Assembly: GCA_027475525.1 (NCBI GenBank)
Contig: JAMWFC010000132.1
Span: 357,074 to 421,073, forward strand
DNA: 64,000 nt
DNA from: Macrolepiota albuminosa
Lineage: Eukaryota; Basidiomycota; Agaricomycetes; Agaricales; Agaricaceae
Reading direction: 5' to 3'
Below are positions 11,053 to 21,083 of the stretch, in pieces (position 1 is the stretch's first letter; every line of letters starts with the position of its first letter). A model generated the notes under the pieces. The model was given only the letters and a program-made list of their open reading frames with translations, was not told where the DNA came from and did no database searches. A program made the translations under genes and the position numbers.

Positions 11053-12155
11053 TCACCCAGACCAGACAGCAGGGCCAGGAGCAGTGTAGCTCTGGAGATT
11101 GTTGTAGATGTTAATCTGCGAAAAGTACTGCGTCAGAGGACTACAACGCCGGCATTGAAAGTTTGTGACGTACCGTGATACCAGGGTCGCTTCCATGGTA
11201 AGCACCGGGCAGGGCAACCTTGGGAGGGTTTGCACTTCCACCGCTCGTGATACTAACCTGAGCACATCCTTTTGATATAACTGACTCAGCCAGTAGCTCA
11301 ATAGGTATTGTGGATAAAAGGACGTACCAACGTAGAATTGAGCTCCTGGGTAGGTTTGTGCCACATGCAATGCAATCTATGGAGGAGTCAGGTTTTACCA
11401 TTGTCAATAACAATGCCAAGACTGCCTTACTATTTCGGCACGAAGCAAGTATTGGCCACCAGGAAGAGAAGAAGGGATGACGACGCTGTGTTTTCCTACC
11501 ACGTAGGAATAAGACACGATCCAAGTGCATAAGGGAATACGATACAGAATCACCTACCGTTATTTAAGTTCACGACATCAGTCGCCCACAATTGAGGGTT
11601 CACGGTCAAAAGACCCGAGGAATAAATCTTGGTCCAGACTGCACCCTGGCCGTCGAATGACGATACGTCTCCAGAGGCCTTTGCAATGTAAACTTGCACT
11701 GCGCCTTTGTGTCCCCCAGAAATGGCATCCTCTCCAGTGCGCTGGGCGTGTTGATGCCATTCAAATCTGAGGAAAGATTAGACGTGTGACCTCAGGCATT
11801 GAAAAAGTATGCCATACGTGATATTAGTGCCTGCAGCGATAGAAAGCGTCGAGACACCCGCACCGCTGAGCCCGTTCACGTTGCAGGTAAGATCAGTCGA
11901 GGTAACGTCCGTTACAGGGTTATTACTCGGTGGGACGCGAATATAGTTGTTTTGCCCTTCATCGACCTACGAGAACTGCATAAAATATGGAACTTATATC
12001 AAATGTAGATACTCACCCCGTTATCCCAAATATATTGCATGGTGACTAATTACGTAGCCGTTATAGTAGAAACAACAAAGACTCTGAGAATAAAAGAACA
12101 TACAATGAGCATTGGCGAAAGCCGCCGTTGCGAGCAGGGAAAGAGCGAACTTCAT
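11053..12155 (-). CDS. AA9 lytic polysaccharide monooxygenase (secreted)
   Basis: Copper-dependent oxidase that cleaves cellulose or hemicellulose outside the cell. The start at 12155 encodes MKFALSLLATAAFANAH, a clear signal peptide whose predicted cleavage leaves the invariant N-terminal copper-ligand His. After short introns the exons give VDEGQNNYIRVPPSNNPVTD and DLTCNVNGLSGAG. TFEWHQHAQRTGEDAISGGH holds the second His region, followed by GAVQVYIAKA. AVWTKIYSSG, the PGGQYLLRAEIIALH core and TYPGAQFYVGCAQV, with the axial Tyr, come next. The gene ends AVWSG with no cellulose-binding module. The length of about 230 residues is typical for a single-domain AA9. A TATA box and two CreA-type motifs lie upstream. 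At least six introns of about 50-60 bp interrupt the gene. Confidence 0.9.
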
Positions 12156-12192
12156 GATAGCGTATTGATATGATAGTCTGTAGAGGAAGGCT

Positions 12193-12202
12193 TATTTATA
12201 TA
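12193..12202 (-). promoter_or_regulatory. TATA box of the LPMO gene
   Basis: TATATAAATA on the minus strand about 38-47 bp upstream of the ATG, consistent with a strongly inducible secreted-enzyme gene having a short 5' leader. Confidence 0.55.
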
Positions 12203-12369
12203 GTCACACGTATACATAACTTCCATTCTTGTAAGGGATGCGTGGGAGCTCGTTCCAGAGGGTCACAAACACCTTTGAGTCCCAAGACGCGAAAATGACG
12301 GGACAGACGATAAGCAAGCACCATAAATTAATCCACAGCAATCAGTAAGCATACCACGAGGATTTCCAT

Positions 12370-12375
12370 GCGGGG
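12370..12375 (+). promoter_or_regulatory. Possible CreA/Cre1 site (SYGGRG)
   Basis: GCGGGG, about 215 bp upstream of the LPMO start. Matches the fungal carbon-catabolite repressor consensus. Short motif, so weak evidence alone. Confidence 0.3.
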
Positions 12376-12451
12376 TATCATAGACATACAAGTCAGCAAC
12401 AGATTAGGGTCACGATGGCCATTGTGTCAAGTACTGCTGTCCGAGATTGAG

Positions 12452-12457
12452 GCGGGG
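12452..12457 (+). promoter_or_regulatory. Possible CreA/Cre1 site (SYGGRG)
   Basis: A second GCGGGG about 300 bp upstream of the LPMO start. Paired sites are common in glucose-repressed genes; binding is inferred only. Confidence 0.3.
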
Positions 12458-13034
12458 GGCTTTATTTCGGAAAATGATTGAACGTCATGGCGTCAGTGTG
12501 CCACGGCTTGAGAAGTTTAGTGGAGCCAAATGAGGATCCTGAAGAACTTCGGAAATCTAGAATATGCGACACCGAAAGTAAAAGGCTTAAAAGTGAATTG
12601 AAAGAAGTTTGGCAGTTGTTGCCAATCTCGGAAAGGTGATGAAAGTTTTCACAGTTTCGTTATCGCTGCTAGATCACCGTGCGTATTATCGCGACCATGA
12701 TGAAGGTAAGACACCTCCTTGAGGGTCAAAGATTGACAAAGACATCCATACAGCACTTAGTCTGCTAAGTTCCATCGTAGACTCGTGCTTTCAATGTTAA
12801 GTCTCGAAAAGGATTTGGAGGACGGCTAGCGCGCTGACACGATGATCGAGAACGAAGACTCCGAATTTCGCGCGTCACCTGTTCCAGTCGGTCTGAGATC
12901 ACAGGCACGTGTACATCGCCAAACGCGACCTCGAGTTTATTGGCATTTCCCAACGACAATCATGAGTATATCGTACACAAATTGATATAGGCAAAAGCGT
13001 TTGCGTTGACATGAAGGAATAATCATAGCCCAAT
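12458..13034. other. Intergenic, nothing further seen
   Basis: Rest of the region between the LPMO promoter and the 3' end of the MDR gene. A 64-codon minus-strand frame near 12765-12959 lacks any support as a gene. Confidence 0.5.
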
Positions 13035-14273
13035 TTATGTGCCAACCTTAACGACCACCTTTTCCCCGCTGACTTTGTTGTTCCTCAAAAGATCTAGACC
13101 CTCAACTACTCGTTCCTTGAAAGATCCATGAGCAATCAAGCGTAATTTGTTTGGTTTGATAATTCCGGTCTCAAGCAGGGAAGGTATGATCTTTGGCGCC
13201 AAGTTGTCTCTCAAGAAGGGGTCCTTACGCAGATTGTTCAGCCTGTGCAACACAGGAAGATTCACTTTACCTGGAAGACCGTGAAAGCCCTTACATCGTA
13301 AAGCTTAACAGTACTGGCGAAAGGTGCGTTATCTTCGGGCAAGTCAGAAAAGTCACTGACTTCCTTGACGGTAAGCGTGTTCGATTTCTTGATCGGCATA
13401 AGGATTGCAGCTTTACCAGTCGGACTAACGATGCCCGCGAGGGCTTTCAGAGACGAATCCGCAGCAATGCAATCCACGACTATCGGAACTTTTCCATCGC
13501 CACCAACTGCCTTTGCTACGTCAGCTACCAGATTTGGGCCCTTGTAATCAAAAACGTCTGTCGCGCCAATCGATTTGAGATAGTCATGATGTCTGGGCGA
13601 GGCCGTGGCGAGGACCTTGGTATAACCTGCTGCTCTCAGAAGTTGAATCATGTACTGCCCTGAAGTCGAACCAGCCCCATACACAAGGAAAGGAGTAGAG
13701 GCAAGCGGAGGTGGCTCTTTTGCAGGGAAAGAAGGGGGGATAGGTAGATCAAGTTGATTAAACAAAGTGAAGAAAGCAGAAATCAAGTTATCCGGGATTG
13801 TTGCCGCGTCTTCGAGAGAAATTGTGTCCGGAAGCTGCATTCAACTTGAGAATAAGCATTCCTATACTCCCAACCTTGTTTGCCTACTTTAGAAACACTG
13901 ATACGCGATTGTACAGTGTATTCCTGCGCCCCCTTGGAATAGAACGAACCAAAGCATACTGCAACGACCTAAACAGAAGGCTTGTCATGGATTTTCAAAG
14001 GCAGAGTTGATTGTCAATACGTACTCTATCTCCAACAGCGAGGTCAGTGACGTCCTGTCCGAGTTTTGCGACTGTACCCGAAGCGTTAAAACCAGGAATG
14101 ACAGGATAGTTTTCGACGAAGTAGCCCAAATCGATCATATATGTGTCAAACACAATCAACGACGTGTAGTCAACTTTGATTAAGATCTCGCCAGCACCAG
14201 GAGCGGGAGTTGGCACCTGTATCGTATCAATGGTCCCAGGTTTAGTGATGGCAACGGCACTGTGGGTAGACAT
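13035..14273 (-). CDS. Zinc-type alcohol dehydrogenase-like oxidoreductase (MDR superfamily)
   Basis: NAD(P)H-dependent medium-chain oxidoreductase, probably a trans-enoyl reductase or quinone-reductase-like member common in fungi. The start is placed at 14273 (MSTHSAVAI); an ATG two codons upstream is also possible. The GroES-like N-terminus has APGAGEILIKVDYTSL and PVIPGFNASGTVAKLG. The next exon continues SLEDAATIPDNLISAF. The Rossmann glycine motif follows in YGAGSTSGQYMIQLLRAAGY. The cofactor-proximal region is VLATASPRHHDYLKSIGAT, followed by VVDCIAADSSLKALAG. The last exon ends SGEKVVVKVGT, a common MDR terminus. The structural-zinc cysteines of true alcohol dehydrogenases are not seen, so a zinc-independent enzyme is likely. 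The substrate is unknown. Confidence 0.82.
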
Positions 14274-14305
14274 GACCATAAAATGCGGGACCTCAAAGGT
14301 GCTTA

Positions 14306-14316
14306 GTATATATATA
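14306..14316 (-). promoter_or_regulatory. TATA box of the MDR gene
   Basis: A run of alternating TA lies about 33-43 bp upstream of the start codon on the minus strand. Confidence 0.5.
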
Positions 14317-14666
14317 GTGGACGAGGAGTATGATTGTTAAGCACTGTGTCCAAAGATAGATTGACGCGTTCAGTGTTGCTGATTCGTCAGCCTATGTCAG
14401 CTTCACCCCACCGCAAGTGATAGATATCGGCGAACGAGGAACATTTGCATCTCCGTCCGTGGCCAAGGTCTTCCTAACATGGAAAGCACGCCGACATCTT
14501 TTCCAAATTTCAGTTATATGTGGAAGTTTCTCTCCACGAACAAATCAATGTACATAAACACCGTCCTGGTGCTGGTAATCGTCGATTATGGCCTGATATA
14601 CCGAAGGATGATTACTGAGTTGCAACCCTTGTGCACTGGTGGCTAATGTCGAACCACGACGTTTCT

Positions 14667-14820
14667 GCAACATAAAAAGAACTTTTCTGTCTCACTCATT
14701 ATTAAGATAACATATGAGGATTCTTCTACTCACAAGCTGATAGGCAACATAAAAAGAACTTTTCTGTCTCACTCATTATTAAGATAACATATGAGGATTC
14801 TTCTACTCACAAGCTGATAG
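14667..14820. repeat. 77-bp tandem duplication (probable assembly join 4)
   Basis: Exact 77-bp duplication (copies 14667-14743 and 14744-14820) in the non-coding region upstream of PPIL4. Because it is non-coding, it shows that the duplications are not linked to any gene function. Confidence 0.95.
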
Positions 14821-15084
14821 AAAAATGTTCTGTCAAGAATGGGGCAAGTGTTGGGCTGGTTATCAATCAGAAGAAAAAGCATTTAGAGCATCTCCCTTGT
14901 TTTTGAAGGTCTTCCAGCAGCTTCAGGCTTGCATTTCGCCAATTTTCTCGACCTTTGGTGTACGTTACCAGGTCGAGTTTACGGTACTTTCGGGCCGTCG
15001 AAGCCGCGCGTCCAATATTGTTTATGTTGGTTTGTCAAGGACAACGTTCTCACCCAAGAGCTGAAGCTTGAAACGCATGATTCT

Positions 15085-16594
15085 ATGTCTGTTCTTCTAG
15101 AAACGTCTCTTGGTGATCTGGTGATTGACTTGGAGGTCGATGCATGCCCAAAGACTTGTGAAAATTTCCTTAAACTATGCAAAGTTTACTATTTCAATCT
15201 CAATGCCTTTTTCAATGGTGCGTTCTAATAAAATTCTGTTGTACACTGGTTGATAGGTTTTCGGCCATAGTATCAAAAGATTTTCTAGCGCAAACAGGAG
15301 ACCCCACTGCGACAGGGACTGGTGGTGAATCAATATGGTCGTACATCGCATCACAGTCCCCATCCAATACTGAGTCCGCTGTGTCTCGATACTTTGAGCC
15401 AGAGATACGTCCAAAGCTCAAGCACACGACGAAAGGAACGGTTTCAATGGCCGTTGCCCCAGCGCTTGAGGGTTACAAGGGTGGATGTGGTAGCCAATTC
15501 TTTGTCACTTTGGCTGACAATATTGATTACTTGGATGGCAAGCACGCGGTCTTTGGGCACGTCGTTGAGGGTCTTGAAACTCTGGACAAGATCAACGAGG
15601 TATATGTAGACCAGGACGGTCGGCCGTTCAAAGACATACGAATTCGCCATGTGGTGATATTAGGTCTGAAGCTTCTTTTGATGGCATACAACTTTTCTAT
15701 TGACTGTCTCCGGTCCAGATGACCCATTCCCGGACCCTCCGGGCTTGATTCAACCACCGTCATCACCTACGCGCCCACCAGACAATTCAACACGGATAGC
15801 AGAAGACGAAGACCCCCTGGCGACCTTACCCGAGGAAGAGGAAGAAAAAATACGGCGTGAAAAAGCCGCCGCAGCGTCAGCACTTACTTTAGAAATGGTC
15901 GGTGACTTGCCATTCGCGAACGTCAGGCCACCTGAAAATGTTCTATTCGTGTGCAAATTGAATCCTGTTACCTGCGATGAGGACTTAGAACTTATTTTCT
16001 CGCGCTTCGGAGTTATCATGAGCTGTCAAGTCATCCGAGACAAGCGGACAGGCGATTCGTTGCAATATGCGTTTATCGAATTCGATAAGCGTGAGGATGC
16101 TGAACAGGTAAAACCAGCATCATTTCGTTTCATCAGCTTTTGATGAATTTTGCATAGGCATATTTCAAGATGCAAAATGTGTTGGTTGATGATCGCAGGA
16201 TATGGGTTGATTTGTATGTCAGCTTTACGTCAGAGAAGTGCAGCAGCATCTGACTTAATCTCCTTGTAGCTCGCAATCAGTAGCAAAGCTCAATACACAC
16301 TGGTCAAATGACATTAGGCGCGATAACAAGCTCCCTAAACGATCCACTGGGTTTGGTGGACGCCATGACCTTGAGAAGACCCGCCGATACCGAGACGAAG
16401 ACGAGACTTCACGAAGACATGGTGGTCACTATGATATGGTGTTTGATGTTAGTGGATCACATGGCCACGGGAGGAAGCGCAGCCGGAGCCGTGACAGATT
16501 TGAAGACGGAGAGGGTCGTAGAAGGCGTTCTAAGTCGCCTCGCAGGAATCGTGACTACTCCAGAAGGAGCCACAGCAGAGAGAGAAGACGATAA
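15085..16594 (+). CDS. Peptidyl-prolyl isomerase-like 4 (cyclophilin-RRM protein, Cyp6/PPIL4)
   Basis: Spliceosome-associated nuclear cyclophilin that couples a prolyl isomerase-like domain to an RNA-recognition motif. The start [19 protein letters not shown] is the classic N-terminus. An intron beginning GTGCGT splits LNAFFN from [19 protein letters not shown]. The cyclophilin core continues through [30 protein letters not shown] and [20 protein letters not shown]. An acidic linker of about 80 residues follows, starting [20 protein letters not shown]. The RRM has RNP2-like LFVCKLN and RNP1-like YAFIEF. The last exons give [17 protein letters not shown] and an Arg/Ser-rich tail ending SHSRERRR. 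The domain order and length of about 460 residues match PPIL4. The usual catalytic Arg of active cyclophilins is not obvious, as in other PPIL4 proteins, so RNA or protein binding may be the main role. Confidence 0.88.
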
Positions 16595-16770
16595 TATTGT
16601 GTTTGTGTGTGTTGTTCAAGGCAGATGGTAAGAGGACTCCTTTGCCGGGTACCTCGGACATTCCAATTAGGCGCGCCTCTACCCCACAGCATCTATCACC
16701 ATGACGGTGCCATTTGGGCGATCGGGCTCACGTTCCTGTTCCATAGCCCGGACTCTGCCTTGTCTGCCGC

Positions 16771-16788
16771 TACATATATATATATGTA
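16771..16788 (+). promoter_or_regulatory. TATA-rich palindrome upstream of the BTB gene
   Basis: A perfect palindrome of TA dinucleotides bounded by TAC/GTA lies about 35 bp upstream of the BTB start codon and probably serves as its TATA element. Confidence 0.45.
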
Positions 16789-16821
16789 CGCCATATTGAT
16801 CCAGTTTTGTTTCATCTTCCA

Positions 16822-17729
16822 ATGAGCGCTCAAGGTCATCCCTTTGACTCTCCTGACGCTGATATCATTCTTCAGTCTAGCGAACATGAAGAAGAACCTG
16901 CCCAGTTCCATGTACATCGATGCATACTCGCTGCTGCATCCTCCTTCTTCCATGATATGTTCTCCTTACCCCAAAATCCTGTTGTCACCCACAAAGTTCC
17001 AGCCATCCCTATGTCTGAGACAAAGAACACACTCGGTACTCTACTCGAGTTTGTCTATCCAGTTGAAGACCCCAACATCGAATCGCTCGCTAAACTCACC
17101 TCTGTCCTCGGTGCCGCAGTCAAATATGATTTTCTGGGGGTTATAGCCACACTACGAAAGCTCCTGGTGGCACCAGCCTTTGTCGAAGCGGATCCCACTC
17201 GGGTCTACGCTATTGCATCCCGCTTTGAACTTGAAGAGGAGGCCCGCATCGCGTCGAAGTATACACTCGGTATTCAAATCCTGGATGCACCTCTCTCTGA
17301 AGACCTCAAGTACATCACAGCATATTCATACCATCAGCTCCTTAATCTCCATCGGCGCCGCGCGAATGCCGCCATCGCTCTGCTCAAAGCCTCACCCGAT
17401 ATCAAATGCATGCAATGCAACGGGTCGACGTTCTCTCTCTATAATATACCGAAGTGGTGGTACCAGTTTGAGAAGATGGCGAAGGAGGAGCTGAGCGTGC
17501 GTCCGACGAGTGATGTGATTTTCGGCATTGGGTTTTTGGCACAGGTGGCCATGGGATCGGAGTGCCAATGAGCGTGCGTCCGACGAGTGATGTGATTTTC
17601 GGCATTGGGTTTTTGGCACAGGTGGCCATGGGATCGGAGTGCCAACGCTGCGCAGGCAGCATCTTAGATTCGTGGAAGTTCTTGCAGAGCTTGAAAGAGG
17701 CGATTGACAAGCTTCCTGCGACAATCTGA
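16822..17729 (+). CDS. BTB/POZ domain protein
   Basis: The start at 16822 gives MSAQGHPFDSPDADIILQSS. This begins a BTB fold of the type abundant in Agaricomycetes. The core reads FHVHRCILAAASSFFHDMFS, with the usual HRxxLAAASxFF pattern, then LLEFVYPVEDP. A helical BACK-like region follows (AVKYDFLGVIATLRKLL, DPTRVYAIASRFELEEEARI) and a C-terminal segment with CMQCNGSTF. Such proteins are often Cullin-3 adaptors or of unknown role. Exact duplication of 77 bp at 17492-17645 creates an early stop (ending GSECQ). With one copy removed the frame continues through RCAGSILDSWKFLQSL to a stop at 17729. The gene seems intronless. A Helitron cluster begins 39 bp after the stop codon. Confidence 0.75.
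17492..17645. repeat. 77-bp tandem duplication (probable assembly join 5)
   Basis: Copies at 17492-17568 and 17569-17645 are identical. Removing one restores the BTB reading frame exactly. Confidence 0.95.
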
Positions 17730-18220
17730 TCTCGGAGTCAGTTGTTTTTTTTTCCTTGTCCATTGGTATCTATAGTATATGCGACGACTTTTGTGGGAAT
17801 TTGATGTGATGACTAAAAATTTGTCAGCTGAGTCATCAATGACTAAGGCTGACAAATAGTTGTCTTTTTGGTCTGTTTTGAATAAATGTTGGTAGATAAT
17901 GCTTAAAAAATTCAGATAAAATCACTAAAAAATTAGAAAAAATTCAAGGCTAACTGATACACTGAGTTTAGTTTTTCTGAGATTTATAAATCCTTAATGA
18001 AATTTGAAAATTTCAAGAAAAATTCAATTGCTCTGTTTTTTAGAAGATGTTAGTGGAAAATGCTCAAATAATTCCAGGAAAATTACCAGAAAATGAGGAA
18101 AAATTCAAATGCTACTAATATACTGATTTTTAGTTTTTTAAAGATTTATAAATGCTGAATAAAATCCGAAAAATTCAATTTAGTTTACAATAATGCTGTG
18201 AGAGTTGTGGAAAGAGAACT

Positions 18221-19135
18221 GAGTTGTGAGATGCGGAGGCCTTAACCGAACGAAGTGAGGTTGAGGCCGGGAATGAGCACTGAGTTGTGAGATGCGGAGG
18301 CCTTAACCGAACGAAGTGAGGTTGAGGCCGGGAATGAGCACTGAGTTGTGAGATGCGGAGGCCTTAACCGAACGAAGTGAGGTTGAGGCCGGGAATGAGC
18401 ACTGAGTTGTGAGATGCGGAGGCCTTAACCGAACGAAGTGAGGTTGAGGCCGGGAATGAGCACTGAGTTGTGAGATGCGGAGGCCTTAACCGAACGAAGT
18501 GAGGTTGAGGCCGGGAATGAGCACTGAGTTGTGAGATGCGGAGGCCTTAACCGAACGAAGTGAGGTTGAGGCCGGGAATGAGCACTGAGTTGTGAGATGC
18601 GGAGGCCTTAACCGAACGAAGTGAGGTTGAGGCCGGGAATGAGCACTGAGTTGTGAGATGCGGAGGCCTTAACCGAACGAAGTGAGGTTGAGGCCGGGAA
18701 TGAGCACTGAGTTGTGAGATGCGGAGGCCTTAACCGAACGAAGTGAGGTTGAGGCCGGGAATGAGCACTGAGTTGTGAGATGCGGAGGCCTTAACCGAAC
18801 GAAGTGAGGTTGAGGCCGGGAATGAGCACTGAGTTGTGAGATGCGGAGGCCTTAACCGAACGAAGTGAGGTTGAGGCCGGGAATGAGCACTGAGTTGTGA
18901 GATGCGGAGGCCTTAACCGAACGAAGTGAGGTTGAGGCCGGGAATGAGCACTGAGTTGTGAGATGCGGAGGCCTTAACCGAACGAAGTGAGGTTGAGGCC
19001 GGGAATGAGCACTGAGTTGTGAGATGCGGAGGCCTTAACCGAACGAAGTGAGGTTGAGGCCGGGAATGAGCACTGAGTTGTGAGATGCGGAGGCCTTAAC
19101 CGAACGAAGTGAGGTTGAGGCCGGGAATGAGCACT
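18221..19135 (+). repeat. 61-bp minisatellite array, 15 copies
   Basis: Fifteen almost identical head-to-tail copies with period exactly 61 bp. Each contains CCTTAACC, then the spacer GAACGAAGTGA, then GGTTGAGG, an imperfect inverted repeat matching the subterminal hairpin of the Helitron 3' end. These copies carry GAGGCCGGG where the arrays at 19666 and 33136 carry GAGGCTGGG. Confidence 0.95.
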
Positions 19136-19159
19136 GAGTTCTCTATACATACTTGGAGC

Positions 19160-19267
19160 CCTAACCGAACGAAGTGAGGTTAGGGTGGAGGCTTAGTTGG
19201 GGGGGGTTTGGGGGCGAAGCCCCCAACGAGCTACGAAATTCGTGCCGAAGGCACGAATCGTAGCTCG
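19160..19267 (+). other. Helitron 3' hairpin cluster, unit A
   Basis: There are three consecutive potential hairpins: CCTAACC/GGTTAGG; GGGGGC-GAA-GCCCCC at 19210-19224; and a terminal long stem (CGAGCTACGA...TTCGTGCC-GAA-GGCACGAA...CGTAGCTCG) closing the unit. Both inner hairpins have GAA triloops closed by C-G pairs. Confidence 0.8.
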
Positions 19268-19482
19268 TCTATATAGAATGGGACAACCGTTTCGTGGGAA
19301 CTATCTGATTAGTAAGGCTGACCAAGGCTGACCAAGAACCTTCCTTTTAGGGTAATAACATAAGAGTTGGCTCATTTCAGCATTAGAAATGCTTAGAAAA
19401 TTCAGATAAAATCACCGAAAAATCAGAAAAAATTCGAGGCCCTACTGATACACTGACTTGAGTTTTTCTGAGATTTATAAAT

Positions 19483-19637
19483 GCTTAAAGAAATCTGAAA
19501 AATTCAAGAAAAATTCAATTTAGCTTACAATAATGCTCTGAGAGTTGAGGCAAACTGGGGCTTAAAGAAATCTGAAAAATTCAAGAAAAATTCAATTTAG
19601 CTTACAATAATGCTCTGAGAGTTGAGGCAAACTGGGG
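19483..19637. repeat. 77-bp tandem duplication (probable assembly join 6)
   Basis: Exact repeat at period 77 in the non-coding 5' part of Helitron unit B. Confidence 0.9.
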
Positions 19638-19665
19638 ATTAAGCATTGAGTTGGGAATGAGCACT

Positions 19666-19909
19666 GAGTTGTGAAATGCGGAGGCCTTAACCGAACGAAG
19701 TGAGGTTGAGGCTGGGAATGAGCACTGAGTTGTGAAATGCGGAGGCCTTAACCGAACGAAGTGAGGTTGAGGCTGGGAATGAGCACTGAGTTGTGAAATG
19801 CGGAGGCCTTAACCGAACGAAGTGAGGTTGAGGCTGGGAATGAGCACTGAGTTGTGAAATGCGGAGGCCTTAACCGAACGAAGTGAGGTTGAGGCTGGGA
19901 ATGAGCACT
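19666..19909 (+). repeat. 61-bp minisatellite array, 4 copies
   Basis: Four identical copies with period 61, carrying the GAGGCTGGG variant. The array runs towards the assembly gap and may be truncated by it. Confidence 0.93.
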
Positions 19910-19940
19910 GAGTTTTCTATACATACTTGGAGCCCTAACC

Positions 19941-20040
19941 NNNNNNNNNNNNNNNNNNNNNNNNNNNNNNNNNNNNNNNNNNNNNNNNNNNNNNNNNNNN
20001 NNNNNNNNNNNNNNNNNNNNNNNNNNNNNNNNNNNNNNNN
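19941..20040. other. Assembly gap (100 N)
   Basis: Exactly 100 N characters, a conventional placeholder for a gap of unknown length. By comparison with unit D, most of the N-terminal half of a Helitron protein is absent here. Confidence 0.98.
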
Positions 20041-20530
20041 ATGCAATCAAATACATTCACAAGTACATCTACAAGGGCCATGATAGGACAACTTTGGAGA
20101 TTGCTAGGGAGGAGAGGGATGAAATCAAGGAACATTTGGATGCCAGATACATTTCTGCTCCTGAGGCTTGCTGGCACATCTTTGAATTCAACATGCATGC
20201 TGAATATCCTTCAGTGTACAGATTGCCTGTGCACTTGGAAAACCAGCATGAAGTCTATTTCCCAAATGATGAACCAATACAGGTGGTGGCTGCTAGACCT
20301 AATGCAGACAAGACTGCACTCACAGCTTGGTTTGAAGCCAATACCAGGTTTCCCAATAATAACACCACTTATCAGAACTTTCCAACCAAGTTTGTTTATG
20401 AAGCATCTAAACGGAGTTGGAAGGAGAGGCAGAGAGGGACAGCAATTGGAAGGATGTATTTTGCTTCACCAAGACAGGGAGAAAGGTTCTATCTCAGGAT
20501 GCTCTTGACTGTTGTAACCAATGCAACTTC

Positions 20531-20685
20531 ATGGGCTGATCTCAGGACAGTCAATGGCCATATCTATCCCACTTATCAAGAAGCATGCAAGGCTCTAGGT
20601 CTTTTAGATGGGCTGATCTCAGGACAGTCAATGGCCATATCTATCCCACTTATCAAGAAGCATGCAAGGCTCTAGGTCTTTTAGA
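20531..20685. repeat. 77-bp tandem duplication (probable assembly join 7)
   Basis: Exact duplication in the Rep C-terminal coding region of unit B. The unit D copy of the same region has a single copy, direct evidence that the second copy is extra. Confidence 0.95.
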
Positions 20686-20929
20686 GATGATGCAGAATGG
20701 AGGCAGTGTCTCACTGAAGCTGCTCCAATCCAACTAGGATCAGCTCTCAGGCAGCTGTTTTGCACTATTCTATTCCACTGTGCTCCTGCCACTCCTGAGG
20801 CTCTATGGGACGAATTCAAACATTCTATCTGTGATGATCTTCGACACAGATTGGAACATACTAGGCAATACAGGGACCGAGTCTTTACCAATGAGGATGT
20901 CTATGACTATGGCCTTTATCTCATCAATG

Positions 20930-21083
20930 ACACTTTGATGAATTTTGGAAAAACTCTGAAAGACTTTCCCAACATGCCAGAGGCTCAACAGAATTGGAAT
21001 ATAGTTACACTTTGATGAATTTTGGAAAAACTCTGAAAGACTTTCCCAACATGCCAGAGGCTCAACAGAATTGGAATATAGTT
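20930..21083. repeat. 77-bp tandem duplication (probable assembly join 8)
   Basis: Exact duplication just before the last intron of the unit B helicase gene. Unit D has one copy here. Confidence 0.95.

Larger units (their letters stand above)
17769..19267 (+). mobile_element. Helitron-family unit A (non-autonomous, 1.5 kb)
   Basis: It begins TCTATAGTATATGCGACGAC directly after a host A (17768), the expected A|TC insertion signature of Helitrons. A 5' inverted repeat, TTTGTCAGC/GCTGACAAA, lies at about 17821-17857. The body is AT-rich with repeated AAAAATTC words and then 15 copies of a 61-bp minisatellite. The 3' end is the shared hairpin cluster ending CGTAGCTCG. There is no coding capacity. 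The next unit follows with no spacer. Confidence 0.7.

Noticed and set aside
12765..12959. 64-codon minus-strand ORF between the LPMO and MDR genes
   Set aside because: No recognisable domain, no splice partner, and codon pattern unlike neighbouring genes.
17392..17763. Minus-strand frames encoding a repeated GTPIPWPPVPKTQC peptide
   Set aside because: They are antisense readings of the BTB coding region and of its 77-bp duplicated copy; no independent signal.
18221..19135. Regular 61-bp repeats resembling a CRISPR array
   Set aside because: Whole units repeat with no unique spacers, in a eukaryotic, transposon-rich context. It is a minisatellite.
20094..20675. Independent gene starting after the N gap
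   Set aside because: It is colinear with the Rep C-terminus of unit D; the apparent start and end come from the gap and an assembly duplication.
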